Shown: in pieces, positions 21,000 to 30,044 of the stretch
How positions within the stretch are numbered: the stretch's first letter is position 1
How the letters are laid out: every line of letters begins with the position of its first letter
Assembly: GCA_037444075.1 (NCBI GenBank)
Contig: JBBIND010000006.1
Span: 1 to 64,000 of the forward strand
Direction: 5' to 3'
DNA: 64,000 nucleotides
Origin: JBBIND01 sp037444075
GTDB lineage: Bacteria > Acidobacteriota > Terriglobia > Bryobacterales > Bryobacteraceae
The notes under the pieces: model-generated
Database searches by the model: none
The model's input: only the letters and a program-made list of their open reading frames with translations
Told to the model about the DNA's origin: nothing
Made by a program: the position numbers and the translations under genes

Positions 21000-21073
21000 T
21001 CAATGCTCCTTCTGCCCGCCCAACTGCTCCAGCCGGGGGCCGGCGGCTTCACCAGGCTGCCGGGCGGACGGCC

Positions 21074-23227
21074 TCATCTCACCAAGCCCAGCGTCTCCAC
21101 CTTGACGCCGGGCGGAATCTCGCTGTGCGACAGCGGGTACAAGTTACGTTGCGTTGTTTCCACGATCTGCCGGACGAAATGGCGCGAAGCGGAACTGGTC
21201 AGCAAAACAACCGGGGCGGTGGGGGTCCCCACGGTCGCCGTAACCCGTTCCAGGAACTCGCGGACGCGCTGCGGAGCCAGGTTCAAATGGCTGGTGTGCT
21301 CGGAATGCTCCACGGACGACTCGATCACCTGGTCCAAAGCCGGGTCGAGAACGTAGGCCGGCAAATCCCCGCGGCTGTTCAGATAGGGCCTGACCACCAT
21401 GCGCCGTATGGACTGCCGGGCGTACTCGGTCAGCAGAGTGTGGTTCTTCGTGATCTGGGCCGCTTCTCCCAGCGCCTCCAGCAGCGAGACGCCATCGCGG
21501 ATGCTGACCCGTTCACGCAGCAGGTTCTGAAGGACCTTGTGCACCACCGCCAAGGGCAGCAGTTTCGGGACCAGGTCCTCCACCACGCGCGGATGTTCCT
21601 CGGCCACGCGGTCCAGGAGCTTCCGGGCATCCTGACGGGTGAACAGTTCCCAGGCGTGGCCGCGAACCACTTCCGAAAGGTGCGTCCCGAGCACGCTCAG
21701 CGGGTCGACAACCGTGTATCCGGCCGAGCGCGCCTGCTCGACCGCCGGACCGCTGACCCAGACGGCTGGCATGTTGAATGCCGGGTCCACGGTCGCCACG
21801 CCGTCGAGGGGCTGCACCGCCGCCCCGGCGGGGGGAATGGCCAATTCGCAACCCAAAGGGACTTCGCAACGCGCGACCTCGGCTCCCTTCAAACTGATCA
21901 CGTACTCGCCGGCTTTCAGCGAAAGGTTGTCGGTAATCCGGATAGCCGGCACGAGGCAGCCGAATTCCGAAGCCAGCTGACGCCGGATGGCGCCAATCCG
22001 GCGCAGCAAGGGCGACTCCTGTCCACCTTCCACCAGCCGCACCAGGCCGAGTCCGACCTCGAGGGCCAGAGGTTCCACTTTGAGGAGGGTCTCCAGGTTG
22101 TCGCGTGCCGCCGCGGGCGCCGGCGCAGCCGCGGCAGCCTCCTGCTTCTGCGTGCGCTGCCACATGCGCCAGCCCACGACACCGAGACCGCAACCAAGGG
22201 CCAGAAAAGTGAACTTGGGCAGGCCCGGGAAAGCCGCCATGGCGGTCATCACTCCAGCGGCCAGCAGGATAGGCTGGGAATTGCCGAACACCTGCCGCTG
22301 GAAATCCGCGCTCAGGCGCGCGTCCGAACTGGCCCGCGTAACGATCAGGCCGCCGGAAATGGAGATCATCAACGCCGGAATCACCGTCACCAGGCCGTCG
22401 CCAATGGTCAGAACCGTGTAGGTCTCGAGCGCACGCCGCAACTCCATGCCATGCTGCAGCACGCCGATCAGGAAGCCCGCCAGAATATTGATCACCGTGA
22501 TCAAAATGCTGGCCACGGCGTCACGCTGAGTAAACCGGCTGGCGCCGTCCATGGCGCCGTAGAACTCGGCTTCCGCGGCCAGTTGCTTGCGCCGCGAGCG
22601 TGCCTCGGCATCGTCGATCAATCCGGCGTTCAAGTCCGAATCCACCGACATCTGCTTGCCCGGCAGCGCATCGAGCGTGAACCGCGCGCTGACCTCGGAA
22701 ATGCGCACCGCGCCATGATTGATGACCACGTACTGAATGGCGATCAGCACCAGAAAGATCACCACGCCGATGATGTAGCTGCCGCCCACCACGAAACTGC
22801 CGAACGCCTCGATCACCTTGCCGGCGGCGGAGGTCCCCGTGTTGCCGTGCATGAGGATGAGCCGCGACGAACTCACGTTCAAGGCCAGCCGGAACAGGGT
22901 CATCAGGAGCAGTGTCGTGGGAAAGACGCTGAAGTCCACCGGCCGGGTGATGTACATCGCCACCAGGAGCACGAGCACGCTGACCGTGATGTTCACGCTG
23001 ATCAGAAGATCCAGCAGCATGGGCGGCAGCGGCACGATCATCGCCAGCACCACCGCCAGCACCGCCAGCGGAACGCCCATGTCCGCCCAGGCCAGGCGCC
23101 CTAACAGCAGCGCTGTCGTGGGCGCCCCCCGGCCCGAGCGGCGCAGCGGCGAAGAACGCGCCTGCACGTCACTATGGCTGAGCGCGGGTGCGGCAACCGG
23201 CGTCACCGGAGTGCTGCTGGTAGCCAT
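21074..23227 (-). CDS. flhA: Flagellar export gate protein FlhA
   Basis: 717 residues. About eight membrane helices lie in the first 360, with the family signature RLALNVSSSRLIL and the long cytosolic loop AVRISEVSARFTLDALPGKQ. The C-terminal cytoplasmic domain of about 330 residues binds export chaperones and substrates. The N-terminus is extended by about 45 polar residues (SSPLRRSGRGAP) before the first helix. It is part of the type III export gate with FlhB, FliP, FliQ and FliR, all encoded just upstream. Confidence 0.97.
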   Translation of the reverse strand: MATSSTPVTPVAAPALSHSDVQARSSPLRRSGRGAPTTALLLGRLAWADMGVPLAVLAVVLAMIVPLPPMLLDLLISVNITVSVLVLLVAMYITRPVDFSVFPTTLLLMTLFRLALNVSSSRLILMHGNTGTSAAGKVIEAFGSFVVGGSYIIGVVIFLVLIAIQYVVINHGAVRISEVSARFTLDALPGKQMSVDSDLNAGLIDDAEARSRRKQLAAEAEFYGAMDGASRFTQRDAVASILITVINILAGFLIGVLQHGMELRRALETYTVLTIGDGLVTVIPALMISISGGLIVTRASSDARLSADFQRQVFGNSQPILLAAGVMTAMAAFPGLPKFTFLALGCGLGVVGWRMWQRTQKQEAAAAAPAPAAARDNLETLLKVEPLALEVGLGLVRLVEGGQESPLLRRIGAIRRQLASEFGCLVPAIRITDNLSLKAGEYVISLKGAEVARCEVPLGCELAIPPAGAAVQPLDGVATVDPAFNMPAVWVSGPAVEQARSAGYTVVDPLSVLGTHLSEVVRGHAWELFTRQDARKLLDRVAEEHPRVVEDLVPKLLPLAVVHKVLQNLLRERVSIRDGVSLLEALGEAAQITKNHTLLTEYARQSIRRMVVRPYLNSRGDLPAYVLDPALDQVIESSVEHSEHTSHLNLAPQRVREFLERVTATVGTPTAPVVLLTSSASRHFVRQIVETTQRNLYPLSHSEIPPGVKVETLGLVR

Positions 23228-23253
23228 GGAGCGTTACGTTCTCCTTCCTGTTG

Positions 23254-24318
23254 TCATCCCGGGAGCCTCCCTTGCATCAGCCGGTAGATGTAGGCCAGAA
23301 TCTCCGCCACTGCCCTGTAGAGATGAGCCGGTATTTCCTGTCCAACTTCGGCGGACTTGTAGAGGGCCTGCGCCAGGGGCGGATTCTCCACAATCGGCAC
23401 CTGGTGTTCGAGGGCCTTTTGCCGTATCCGCAAGGCCAGGTAATTCTTCCCTTTGGCTACCACCTTCGGAGCAGCCATGCTCTCCATCTGGTAGCGGATG
23501 GCCACGGCGTAATGGGTCGGGTTCACGACGACGGCAGTGGCCTTGGGAACCTGCCGCATCATCTGGCGGCGCAACAGATCCCGCTGCAAGCGGCGGATGC
23601 GGATCTTGATGTGGGGGTTGCCCTCGGTCTCCTTGAACTCGTCCCGTATCTCCTGCTTGGTCATCAACAGATCTTTGCGATAGCGCCGCAACTGCCGGTA
23701 AAGATCGACCGAACCGAGCACCAGGAACAGACCCGCCGCCTGCCAAAGCAGGTCCTTGATTTGAATTCCCACCTTCGCCAGCCCGCCTTCCACGCTGAGC
23801 AGGGGAAGGCTCAGTAGCGCCGGCAGGTTCCCGCTGGCCACGCTGTAAACGGCCGCGCAAAACAGCGGCAACAGGAACAGGGCGTAGAAAAACTGGGGGA
23901 CGTTCTGCCGCGGCAGCCCCTTCAGTTTCTGGACTGGGTCCAGCCGCTTCCAGTTGGGCGCCAGCTTCTTGAACGAGAATCCGAGGCGCGTGACGGACAG
24001 ATGCGCACCGAAGGTCACCGCCATGAGCAGCACGGCAGCCACCAGCAGCGGTTTGAATACCGGCAGCACGGCGTCCTGAAACAGGCGCAGCACTTCGCCG
24101 CGGTCCAGCTCCGCCCGGTGCCCTGCGGTCAGCAGGTAGGCGATGATGTGGCGAGTGTCGGCAAGCCAGCCGGCCGTAAACGCCGACAACACGCCCACGA
24201 AAACGATGAACTGCACCGCGGTCACAAATTCGCGGCTGACCGGAAAGTTGCCTTCCTTCCGCGCCTGCTGGATGCGCCGCGGAGTAGGCTGCTCGGTGCG
24301 TTGTCCCTTGTCGGCCAT
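23254..24318 (-). CDS. flhB: Flagellar export specificity protein FlhB
   Basis: 354 residues: an N-terminal basic segment (EQPTPRRIQQARKEGNFPVSRE), four membrane helices, and the autocleavage site NPTH at about residue 266 followed by the conserved YAVAIRY. Cleavage at this site switches export from hook to filament substrates together with FliK. The start is 7 bp after the fliR stop. No odd features were noted. Confidence 0.97.
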   Translation of the reverse strand: MADKGQRTEQPTPRRIQQARKEGNFPVSREFVTAVQFIVFVGVLSAFTAGWLADTRHIIAYLLTAGHRAELDRGEVLRLFQDAVLPVFKPLLVAAVLLMAVTFGAHLSVTRLGFSFKKLAPNWKRLDPVQKLKGLPRQNVPQFFYALFLLPLFCAAVYSVASGNLPALLSLPLLSVEGGLAKVGIQIKDLLWQAAGLFLVLGSVDLYRQLRRYRKDLLMTKQEIRDEFKETEGNPHIKIRIRRLQRDLLRRQMMRQVPKATAVVVNPTHYAVAIRYQMESMAAPKVVAKGKNYLALRIRQKALEHQVPIVENPPLAQALYKSAEVGQEIPAHLYRAVAEILAYIYRLMQGRLPG

Positions 24319-24324
24319 GCATCC

Positions 24325-25104
24325 TCAAGGCTCCGGGTTGAGCAGGGCCGCCACCCCGCCCAGGATGCGCGTCGCCGCTGAACCGTAGAGGGTGGGCAGA
24401 ACCACCGTCAACGCGGCCAGCAGGGCCATCGTCGCGAGCATTTTGGCCGGGAAGGCCAGCATCAGCAACTGCATCTCCGCGTTGATCCGGCCGAGCAGCG
24501 CCAGCGCTATATCGACCAGCACAAGCAGCGCGACGACCGGCAGCGCCAGACGCACAGCCGTGGTGAACATCACGCTGCCCAGCTGAAGGAGTTGCTCCCC
24601 GGCCGCAACGCCCAGAAACCAGTCGCCCGGTGGGAGCGCCGTCAGGCTGGCCGTGAAGATGCGGATCACGACCAGGTGGAAGTCCATCGCAAAGAACAGC
24701 AGTCCGCTGGCCAGGTGGGAGAAGAGCTGCAGCACCGTGCTGTCGGCCTGGGTAGCCGGATCGATCGTGGAAGCGTAGCCGTAGCCTGCCTGCAGGCCGA
24801 AGATCTGGCTGGCGAAAATGAAGGCCTCGTTGAGGAACCCGACCGCCAGGCCGACCGCCACGCCGAAGGCCAGCTCCGCCGCGATCCAACCGGCGAGCAG
24901 GGCCAATCCGGGATCGCCCGGCGATACGCGCGGCCAAACCGGAAGCAGGGCCACCGTGATCGCCAGTGCCAGCACAACACGCCCCGCTACGGGCGCCTGG
25001 CGCAAACCGGGGAACGGAACGAAAGAGACCGCCCCGCTGACGCGCGCCAGCACGAGCAGGAAGCCGTACAGCGTGACCAGCGGCAGCCGCACTTCAGCGG
25101 GCAT
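24325..25104 (-). CDS. fliR: Flagellar export gate protein FliR
   Basis: 259 residues with five to six hydrophobic segments and family stretches such as LVLARVSGAVSFVPFPG, GLQAGYGYASTIDP, LFFAMDFHLVVI and PAKMLATMALLAALTVVLP. It forms the FliP5-Q4-R1 export channel in the basal body. The start overlaps the fliQ stop by 11 bp, which indicates coupling. Confidence 0.95.
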   Translation of the reverse strand: MPAEVRLPLVTLYGFLLVLARVSGAVSFVPFPGLRQAPVAGRVVLALAITVALLPVWPRVSPGDPGLALLAGWIAAELAFGVAVGLAVGFLNEAFIFASQIFGLQAGYGYASTIDPATQADSTVLQLFSHLASGLLFFAMDFHLVVIRIFTASLTALPPGDWFLGVAAGEQLLQLGSVMFTTAVRLALPVVALLVLVDIALALLGRINAEMQLLMLAFPAKMLATMALLAALTVVLPTLYGSAATRILGGVAALLNPEP

Positions 25105-25363
25105 AGCGGCTCAGGTCACCGAACAGCGCGGTCGTGTAAGTGGTCATTTGGACCAGCATCCAGGGCAGGAAGATCAGCATTCCGGCCAGAAAGGCCACCA
25201 GCCTGGGGATGGTGCCGAAGGCGGCGTCCTGCATGGAGGTGAGAATCTGAATCAGGCTGACCACGGCGCCCGCCACAAAACCGAGCACCAGCAACGGCAG
25301 GCTCAGCCAAAAGGTGGTCATCAGCATCTGCCGCAACAGGTCCACCACTCCTTCAGGACTCAT
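25094..25363 (-). CDS. fliQ: Flagellar export gate protein FliQ
   Basis: 89 residues with two transmembrane helices (FWLSLPLLVLGFVAGAVVSL and LVAFLAGMLIFLPWMLVQMT), which is the standard size and hairpin topology for FliQ. The sequence between them, ILTSMQDAAFGTIPRL, matches the family. It lies between fliP and fliR. Confidence 0.95.
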   Translation of the reverse strand: MSPEGVVDLLRQMLMTTFWLSLPLLVLGFVAGAVVSLIQILTSMQDAAFGTIPRLVAFLAGMLIFLPWMLVQMTTYTTALFGDLSRYAR

Positions 25364-25391
25364 ATGGATCTCCTTCCTCCCAGCGCCCCCG

Positions 25392-26132
25392 TCAGTAGAA
25401 GCTCTTCACGAGCGACCCCACCACAAGGTTCCAGCCGTCCACCAGCACGAACAACAGAATCTTGAAAGGCGCCGAAAGCATGACCGGCGGCAATTGCACC
25501 ATTCCAATGGAGAGGGTCACGGAGGCTACCACCAGGTCGATGATCAGGAAAGGCAAGAACAGGACGGCTCCAATCTGGAAGCCCGTCTTCAACTCGGACA
25601 GAACGTAGGCGGGCAACAGGATCTTTAACTCCAGGTCCTCGGCTCTGGCGGGGGCCGCGGTCTTGGAGATCTCGAGCATCAGCTGCACGTCCTTCTCCCG
25701 CACGAATTTCGCCAGGAAGCTCTTGAGCGGCGTGCGGCCGCGGTCAAGCGCCTGCTCCAGGCTGATTTCGCCTCTTTCGAACGGCGCCCAGGCTGTCTGC
25801 CGCACTTCCGTCAGCACCGGGTTCATGATCAGCAGCGTGAGGAACAGGGCCACGCCGATCAAGACCTGGTTGGAAGGCGTCGTTTGTGCGCCCAACGCCT
25901 GCCGCAGAAAGTGCAGCACGACCGTGATGCGCAGAAACGGGGTGGCCGCCATGATGACCGCCGGCAGCAGCGTCAGCGCCGTGAGCAGCAGGACAATCTG
26001 CATGGGCACGCCCAGTACTGCCCCGCCGGCAGTGTTTCCGAACAGCCCGCCGCCAGTTGCGTTGGAGGACGCTGCCCAGCCTGACGGCGCCAACAGCGCC
26101 GCACCGATGAAGAGAGCGGCTGCGGGCCTCAC
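25392..26132 (-). CDS. fliP: Flagellar export gate protein FliP
   Basis: 246 residues. The GTG start at 26132 overlaps the fliO stop (GTGA) and follows GGAGGTA; the longer in-frame extension upstream is a shadow of fliO and fliN. A signal-peptide-like N-terminus ends near SGWAASSNA. Family motifs are present: TALTLLPAVIMAATPFLRI, FLRQALGAQTTPSNQVLIGVALF, and FQIGAVLFLPFLIIDLVVAS. It is the core subunit of the export channel. Confidence 0.95.
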   Translation of the reverse strand: MRPAAALFIGAALLAPSGWAASSNATGGGLFGNTAGGAVLGVPMQIVLLLTALTLLPAVIMAATPFLRITVVLHFLRQALGAQTTPSNQVLIGVALFLTLLIMNPVLTEVRQTAWAPFERGEISLEQALDRGRTPLKSFLAKFVREKDVQLMLEISKTAAPARAEDLELKILLPAYVLSELKTGFQIGAVLFLPFLIIDLVVASVTLSIGMVQLPPVMLSAPFKILLFVLVDGWNLVVGSLVKSFY

Positions 26133-26443
26133 CGCTGTACCTCCTGTAAACCGGGCGCCGGCGGCGAGCCGGCCGGGAGCCGCTCCACCAGGTCCCACGG
26201 AAGGGAATCCAGCAGCGTGCAGCCGCCGGCGTGCACCGCCACCACCAGGCAGCGGTCGCCCAACCGGACCAGGTGGACGGCGTGATGGGGGCTGAGCGCC
26301 AGCCGCTCCACCGACGACAGCCGCGCGCTCACGCGCCGCCCGCCCAGCGGACGCAGGCCGTTCCGGCGCCGCAGCCAAACCCAGGCCGCCCCTAACAGGC
26401 CGAATACGAACAAGATCGAGAGAATCTGCCGGAGAAGTTCCAT
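26129..26443 (-). CDS. fliO: FliO-like flagellar assembly protein
   Basis: 104 residues from the ATG at 26443 (MELLRQILSILFVFGLLGAA). One N-terminal membrane helix is followed by a small cytoplasmic domain (RVSARLSSVERLALSPHHAVHLVRLGDRCLVVA), the usual FliO layout. FliO acts as a scaffold for FliP ring assembly. It overlaps fliP by 4 bp and lies 23 bp after fliN. The identification rests on topology, motif pattern and position between fliN and fliP. Confidence 0.8.
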   Translation of the reverse strand: MELLRQILSILFVFGLLGAAWVWLRRRNGLRPLGGRRVSARLSSVERLALSPHHAVHLVRLGDRCLVVAVHAGGCTLLDSLPWDLVERLPAGSPPAPGLQEVQR

Positions 26444-26466
26444 GGCGCCACCCGTGATGCCTTTGC

Positions 26467-26715
26467 TCAGTCCACATCCTTGAAGTCGGTGATGCGCACC
26501 GCCAGCGTGTCCTCCAGGACAACGATCTCCCCGTAGGCCACCACCGAGCCGCCGGCGCGGATGTCGATGTTCTCGCCGGCCGAGCGGCATAGCCTGACCA
26601 CGTCGCCTTCTTCCAGCCGAAGCAGTTCTATTACCGCCATCTGCCGGCGGTCCAGCTCGGCTTCAATCACCACCGGCACATCAGCCAGCGGCGCGATCAT
26701 CTGTTGCGGGTGCAT
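26467..26715 (-). CDS. fliN: Flagellar motor switch protein FliN (short)
   Basis: 82 residues consisting of little more than one SpoA domain: VPVVIEAELDRRQMAVIELLRL, then GDVVRLCRSAGENIDIRAGGSVVAYGEIVVLEDTLAVRIT. It is expected in the C-ring. It is a second FliN-type gene in the operon, distinct from the longer FliY-like protein at 18087, as in bacteria whose C-rings mix FliN-type subunits. Confidence 0.9.
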   Translation of the reverse strand: MHPQQMIAPLADVPVVIEAELDRRQMAVIELLRLEEGDVVRLCRSAGENIDIRAGGSVVAYGEIVVLEDTLAVRITDFKDVD

Positions 26716-26740
26716 GCCAGTTCCGATCGTCAGTTAGCCG

Positions 26741-27982
26741 CTAACGCTTGAGGTTGATGGTTTCCTGGCTGAGTTCATCGGCCACTCCCACGACACGGGC
26801 ATTGGCCTGATAACCGCGCTGGTAGACAATCAGGTTGGCGAATTCCCGGGCGATGTCCACCGTGGAGCTTTCCACGGCCCCCGCCAGCAGCGTTCCGCGC
26901 CCACCCGTGCCGGGCAGTCCGATGGCAGGCAGAGCGCTCCGGCTGCTCAGCTGGTAGTTGTTGTTGCCGGCGGCGATGAGCGATTCAGGATTGCGGATGG
27001 ATGCCATCGCAAGCCGCGCGATCTCCACTTGCTGCCCGTTGGAGTACTGCGCCAGGACGACGCCGCCATCACCCATGCCGACACGCATCAGTTGCGCCGC
27101 GGCAGAACCGTCCTGGGCGTTGGCAGCGAGGGCGGAAGGCTGGGCGTATTGGGTCAGCCGCGGCGTGAGCCCGCGGTAAAGGCTCCAGTTGAGTTCCAGG
27201 TCCGCCGCGCCGTTCTTCAAGCCGGAAACGACGAACTGCGGCATGGCGGCATCAGGGGCGGGCTCCACCAGGGCGCCAAACTCATCAAAACGAACCGTAC
27301 CTTCGAGAGGCGGCACCGGGGCCGTAACGTCCGCATCCGGGATGCGGACGGCGTAGTTCCACGTGTTGGCCGTTTCCGACTTGGTGAAGGTGATCGCCAC
27401 CACGTGCGGCGCCCCCAAAGAATCAAAGACTTCCAGCGAGGCGGTGAACGTCTCCGGAGGGTCGGAAGAGGCGCTCGCGTTCAGATTCAGGTCGAAGGAG
27501 AAATTGCGGGTGGCGGCGGGGGGCTTCAAAGCGCCCACCGGCAATTGGATGTCACCCACCGGACCTTCGACCAGACTCGCGCCGGCCGGCACCATCCAGC
27601 CTTGAACCCTCTCGCCGGACAGAGTCACCAGGTAGCCGTTCTTATCAAGTTGGAGATTCCCTCCGCGGGTATAGAGCACGCCGCCAGCGGTGTCGCGCAA
27701 CACGAGGAAGCCATCCCCTTGGATGGCCACGTCCAGGCTGCCGGAGGTCATCTTGACCGCGCCTTGACTGAACGAGCGGGCGGTCAGCGGCTGGACGATG
27801 CCGAGTCCAACTTGCGCTCTCCCGTCGGAAGCTCCCAGCGATTGCGACACCAGGTCCCGAAAAGCGACGCTGCTGGTCTTGAAGCCAATGGTGTTCAGAT
27901 TGGCGAGGTTGTTGCCCACGACGTCTACTGCCTGGGAGTGCGCGTTGAGCGCCGAAAGGGCGGTTGAGAATGCGGTGAACAT
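26741..27982 (-). CDS. flgE: Flagellar hook protein FlgE
   Basis: 413 residues. The N-terminal rod/hook motif (ALSALNAHSQAVDVVGNNLANLNTIGFK) and C-terminal helix (VDIAREFANLIVYQRGYQANARVVGVADELSQETINLKR) flank a middle domain with a beta-rich FlgE insert (GDGFLVLRDTAGGVLYTRGGNLQLDKNGYL). It polymerises into the hook outside the cell. It starts one base after the flgD stop. Confidence 0.95.
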   Translation of the reverse strand: MFTAFSTALSALNAHSQAVDVVGNNLANLNTIGFKTSSVAFRDLVSQSLGASDGRAQVGLGIVQPLTARSFSQGAVKMTSGSLDVAIQGDGFLVLRDTAGGVLYTRGGNLQLDKNGYLVTLSGERVQGWMVPAGASLVEGPVGDIQLPVGALKPPAATRNFSFDLNLNASASSDPPETFTASLEVFDSLGAPHVVAITFTKSETANTWNYAVRIPDADVTAPVPPLEGTVRFDEFGALVEPAPDAAMPQFVVSGLKNGAADLELNWSLYRGLTPRLTQYAQPSALAANAQDGSAAAQLMRVGMGDGGVVLAQYSNGQQVEIARLAMASIRNPESLIAAGNNNYQLSSRSALPAIGLPGTGGRGTLLAGAVESSTVDIAREFANLIVYQRGYQANARVVGVADELSQETINLKR

Positions 27983-28285
27983 CTATTTCTGCTCCTGTAA
28001 GTTCGAATTGCCGTCGGCCGTACCGGCCTCGGTGGTGATCGCCTGCCGGATGATTTCCAGCTCCTTCCGCATGGCCATCATTTGTTCAAGCGAAGTGAAT
28101 TGGGCCAGTTGCGCCAGGAACTCCGCGCCGTCACGCGGGTTCATCGGGTTCTGGTGACGGATCTGCGTCACCAGCAACTGGAGGAACATCTCCTTTGAGA
28201 CCGTGGTCTCCTGTGGGGCACGCGTGGTTTCCGGCGTCCTGACTAACTCGGCCGGCGTGCTTAGGGTCTTAGCAACTGCTTCCAT
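27983..28285 (-). CDS. flgD: Hook assembly scaffold FlgD, minimal form
   Basis: 100 residues holding only the conserved N-terminal FlgD part (TVSKEMFLQLLVTQIRHQNPMNPRDGAEFLAQLAQFTSLEQM). The Tudor-like and fibronectin-type domains that bring most FlgD proteins to 220 or more residues are absent. The start overlaps the fliK 3' end by 25 bp. It caps the growing hook; the short form appears intact rather than frameshifted, because flgE follows directly. Confidence 0.9.
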   Translation of the reverse strand: MEAVAKTLSTPAELVRTPETTRAPQETTVSKEMFLQLLVTQIRHQNPMNPRDGAEFLAQLAQFTSLEQMMAMRKELEIIRQAITTEAGTADGNSNLQEQK

Positions 28286-29826
28286 CGAGCGGTTTCCTCC
28301 TGATGAAGTTTGCGCGGATCCAGACTGCGTTCCAGTTCTTCGAGCCAGCCCGGCGGGGGATCCTCCCGGTTCGGCTGCCGTCCGTCTTCGCGGGCATCCT
28401 GCCGCGAACCCTGGCCGCCTTCCCGATGGTTGGAGACAGGCTCCCCGTCGTGGCGCACGGCTTCCGCGGCGCCGGCCACAGCGGTCCGCGGCGGGGCCCA
28501 GGCTTCCGCCCGGTAGCCCTGCTGCCCGAGCCGCTCCACCAAATGGTCCAGGTGTTCGCGCAGATGGCCAGCCAGAGCCTCATCCGCGGTGCGCACGGCC
28601 ACGTGCACCCGCCCGTCACGCTCACGCACCTGCAAGTCCACGGCCGCATCGGCCGGGCGGCCCAGACGCAGCGCAATCTCCTTCACCGGCGAAGCAGCCG
28701 CAGGCGGCGCGGACAGACGCGACTGGTCAGGCAGGGGGATCTCAGCAACGTGCGGCACGGCGGGCGGCCGTGCCGCCTCCGCGCGAGGGGTGGCGGACCT
28801 CGGAGCGGACGTCGTGGGTTCCGCCGCGGGCAAGGGCGGCTGCCCCGGACCGGGATGCCGGGGCGGCGTGGATTCCTGTCCTTGCGATTTGGCTTCCTGC
28901 CTCCGCGACGGCGCGGGTTCCGCATCCGGTTCCCCGGTTGCCGGTTCTGAAGCCGCCTCGCCGGGCGCTGCCGCGCGGGCATCCGCCGGCCCCTGCGCCG
29001 CTCCCTGCGGCCCGGCTGCCGGAGCCGCCGGCGGCGCCGATTCCCGGCTCAGGCGCACCGCGAAGCTCAGACCCTGGCGAGGTCCCGCTGACTGCGGCGG
29101 CTGGACGACCGTCCCGTCGTGGTCCACTTTGAGACTGGCCGACGGCTCGTCCCGAGGCACAGCGCCCGTGCCCATTTCCGGTTGAGCCGGAGGGGCGCTC
29201 TGCGATGGGGGCTGAGCCGGAGACGGGGTTACCGGCAACGCCGGCGCAGAGGGGCTCAGGCTGGAAACGATGCCTCCGGCTGGCGCGAGAGTCACCGTGG
29301 CCGAACCGGCAGGCTGGCTGGAACCAGGCTCCGGGCTCAGTCCCGGAGGCAGCGCATCGGGAGTCGCCGGTGTAACTTCGGATTCCACCGGCTGGGGCAG
29401 CGTTTGGCGTAGGGGCGAGGGTGCCAATGCGCCCAACTCCGTCTGCGCCTGCGAACCTTCGGCCGCCGGTTCGGAGCCGGCGGTCAGGGTCCACGTGGAC
29501 GGCGCGGGAATGTATAAGACCGCGGCCGGCCGGGCGGAGGGGGTGCTGCCGCTCATCAGAACGATTTGGGCGGGCAACCCGGGACGCTCCCTTCCTTCCA
29601 CGTCCTCTGGAAACTGTTCGGAAACGGTTGCCTGTTCTTCGGCCGCACTTGGATCCTGGCCGCCCGCCGGGCTTCCCTCGAGGAAATCCACCAATTGTTC
29701 GCCGAAGGGCGCCACCTGAAAGAAGGTGGCCGAAGCGGCGCCCGCGGGTGAGTCCTGAACCGAGGCTGGGAGCGCTCCGGTCGAGGCCGGCATCGAGAGC
29801 GTCAGCGGGAGCGCAGCAGCGTTCAC
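28261..29826 (-). CDS. fliK: FliK-like flagellar hook-length control protein
   Basis: 521 residues. A long proline/alanine/serine-rich, disordered N-terminal part (about 1-385) is followed by the compact C-terminal domain (about 390-460: VDLQVRERDGRVHVAVRTADEALAGHLREHLDHLVERLG). This is the FliK design, in which a stretchable ruler precedes a domain that switches FlhB specificity. It is the first gene of the minus-strand flagellar operon and is preceded by a sigma-28-like motif. Low sequence complexity in the ruler is normal for the family. Confidence 0.85.
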   Translation of the reverse strand: MNAAALPLTLSMPASTGALPASVQDSPAGAASATFFQVAPFGEQLVDFLEGSPAGGQDPSAAEEQATVSEQFPEDVEGRERPGLPAQIVLMSGSTPSARPAAVLYIPAPSTWTLTAGSEPAAEGSQAQTELGALAPSPLRQTLPQPVESEVTPATPDALPPGLSPEPGSSQPAGSATVTLAPAGGIVSSLSPSAPALPVTPSPAQPPSQSAPPAQPEMGTGAVPRDEPSASLKVDHDGTVVQPPQSAGPRQGLSFAVRLSRESAPPAAPAAGPQGAAQGPADARAAAPGEAASEPATGEPDAEPAPSRRQEAKSQGQESTPPRHPGPGQPPLPAAEPTTSAPRSATPRAEAARPPAVPHVAEIPLPDQSRLSAPPAAASPVKEIALRLGRPADAAVDLQVRERDGRVHVAVRTADEALAGHLREHLDHLVERLGQQGYRAEAWAPPRTAVAGAAEAVRHDGEPVSNHREGGQGSRQDAREDGRQPNREDPPPGWLEELERSLDPRKLHQEETARWKQLLRP

Positions 29827-29965
29827 GCCCTGTTGGAGAGCAAACCGGCTGCCAGCAGCGCGGCCCTAGTTTTCAGCCGGTTAGGCGAGCGCGCTGAGTC
29901 AGAATCTTGGCACGCAACGGCGGCTGACAATTCTTCGTCACGTTTGCGCGGCCCCCTCATCGGCC

Positions 29966-29991
29966 TTATCGGTCAGGATTGCAGGCACTTA
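29966..29991 (-). promoter_or_regulatory. Candidate sigma-28 promoter of the fliK operon
   Basis: On the minus strand TAAGTGCC and ACCGATAA are separated by 10 bp, about 140 bp before fliK. The wider sequence CTGACCGATAAG matches CTGGCCGATAAG ahead of flgM and flaG. It lies in the 218-bp divergent region between fliK and flgF. No sigma-54 site with correct spacing was found there. Confidence 0.35.
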
Positions 29992-30044
29992 CGGAAATTC
30001 CGCCGGCGGGCCCCAAATTGCAACTGAACCGGCGAGGAAGAACT

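Noticed and set aside
21125..23104. Plus-strand ORF of 659 codons opposite flhA
   Set aside because: Histidine/arginine-rich antisense shadow of flhA, with no family features.
29908..29926. TTGGCACGCAACGGC as a sigma-54 promoter in the fliK-flgF gap
   Set aside because: The GG and GC elements are one base too close and the TTGC half is absent.
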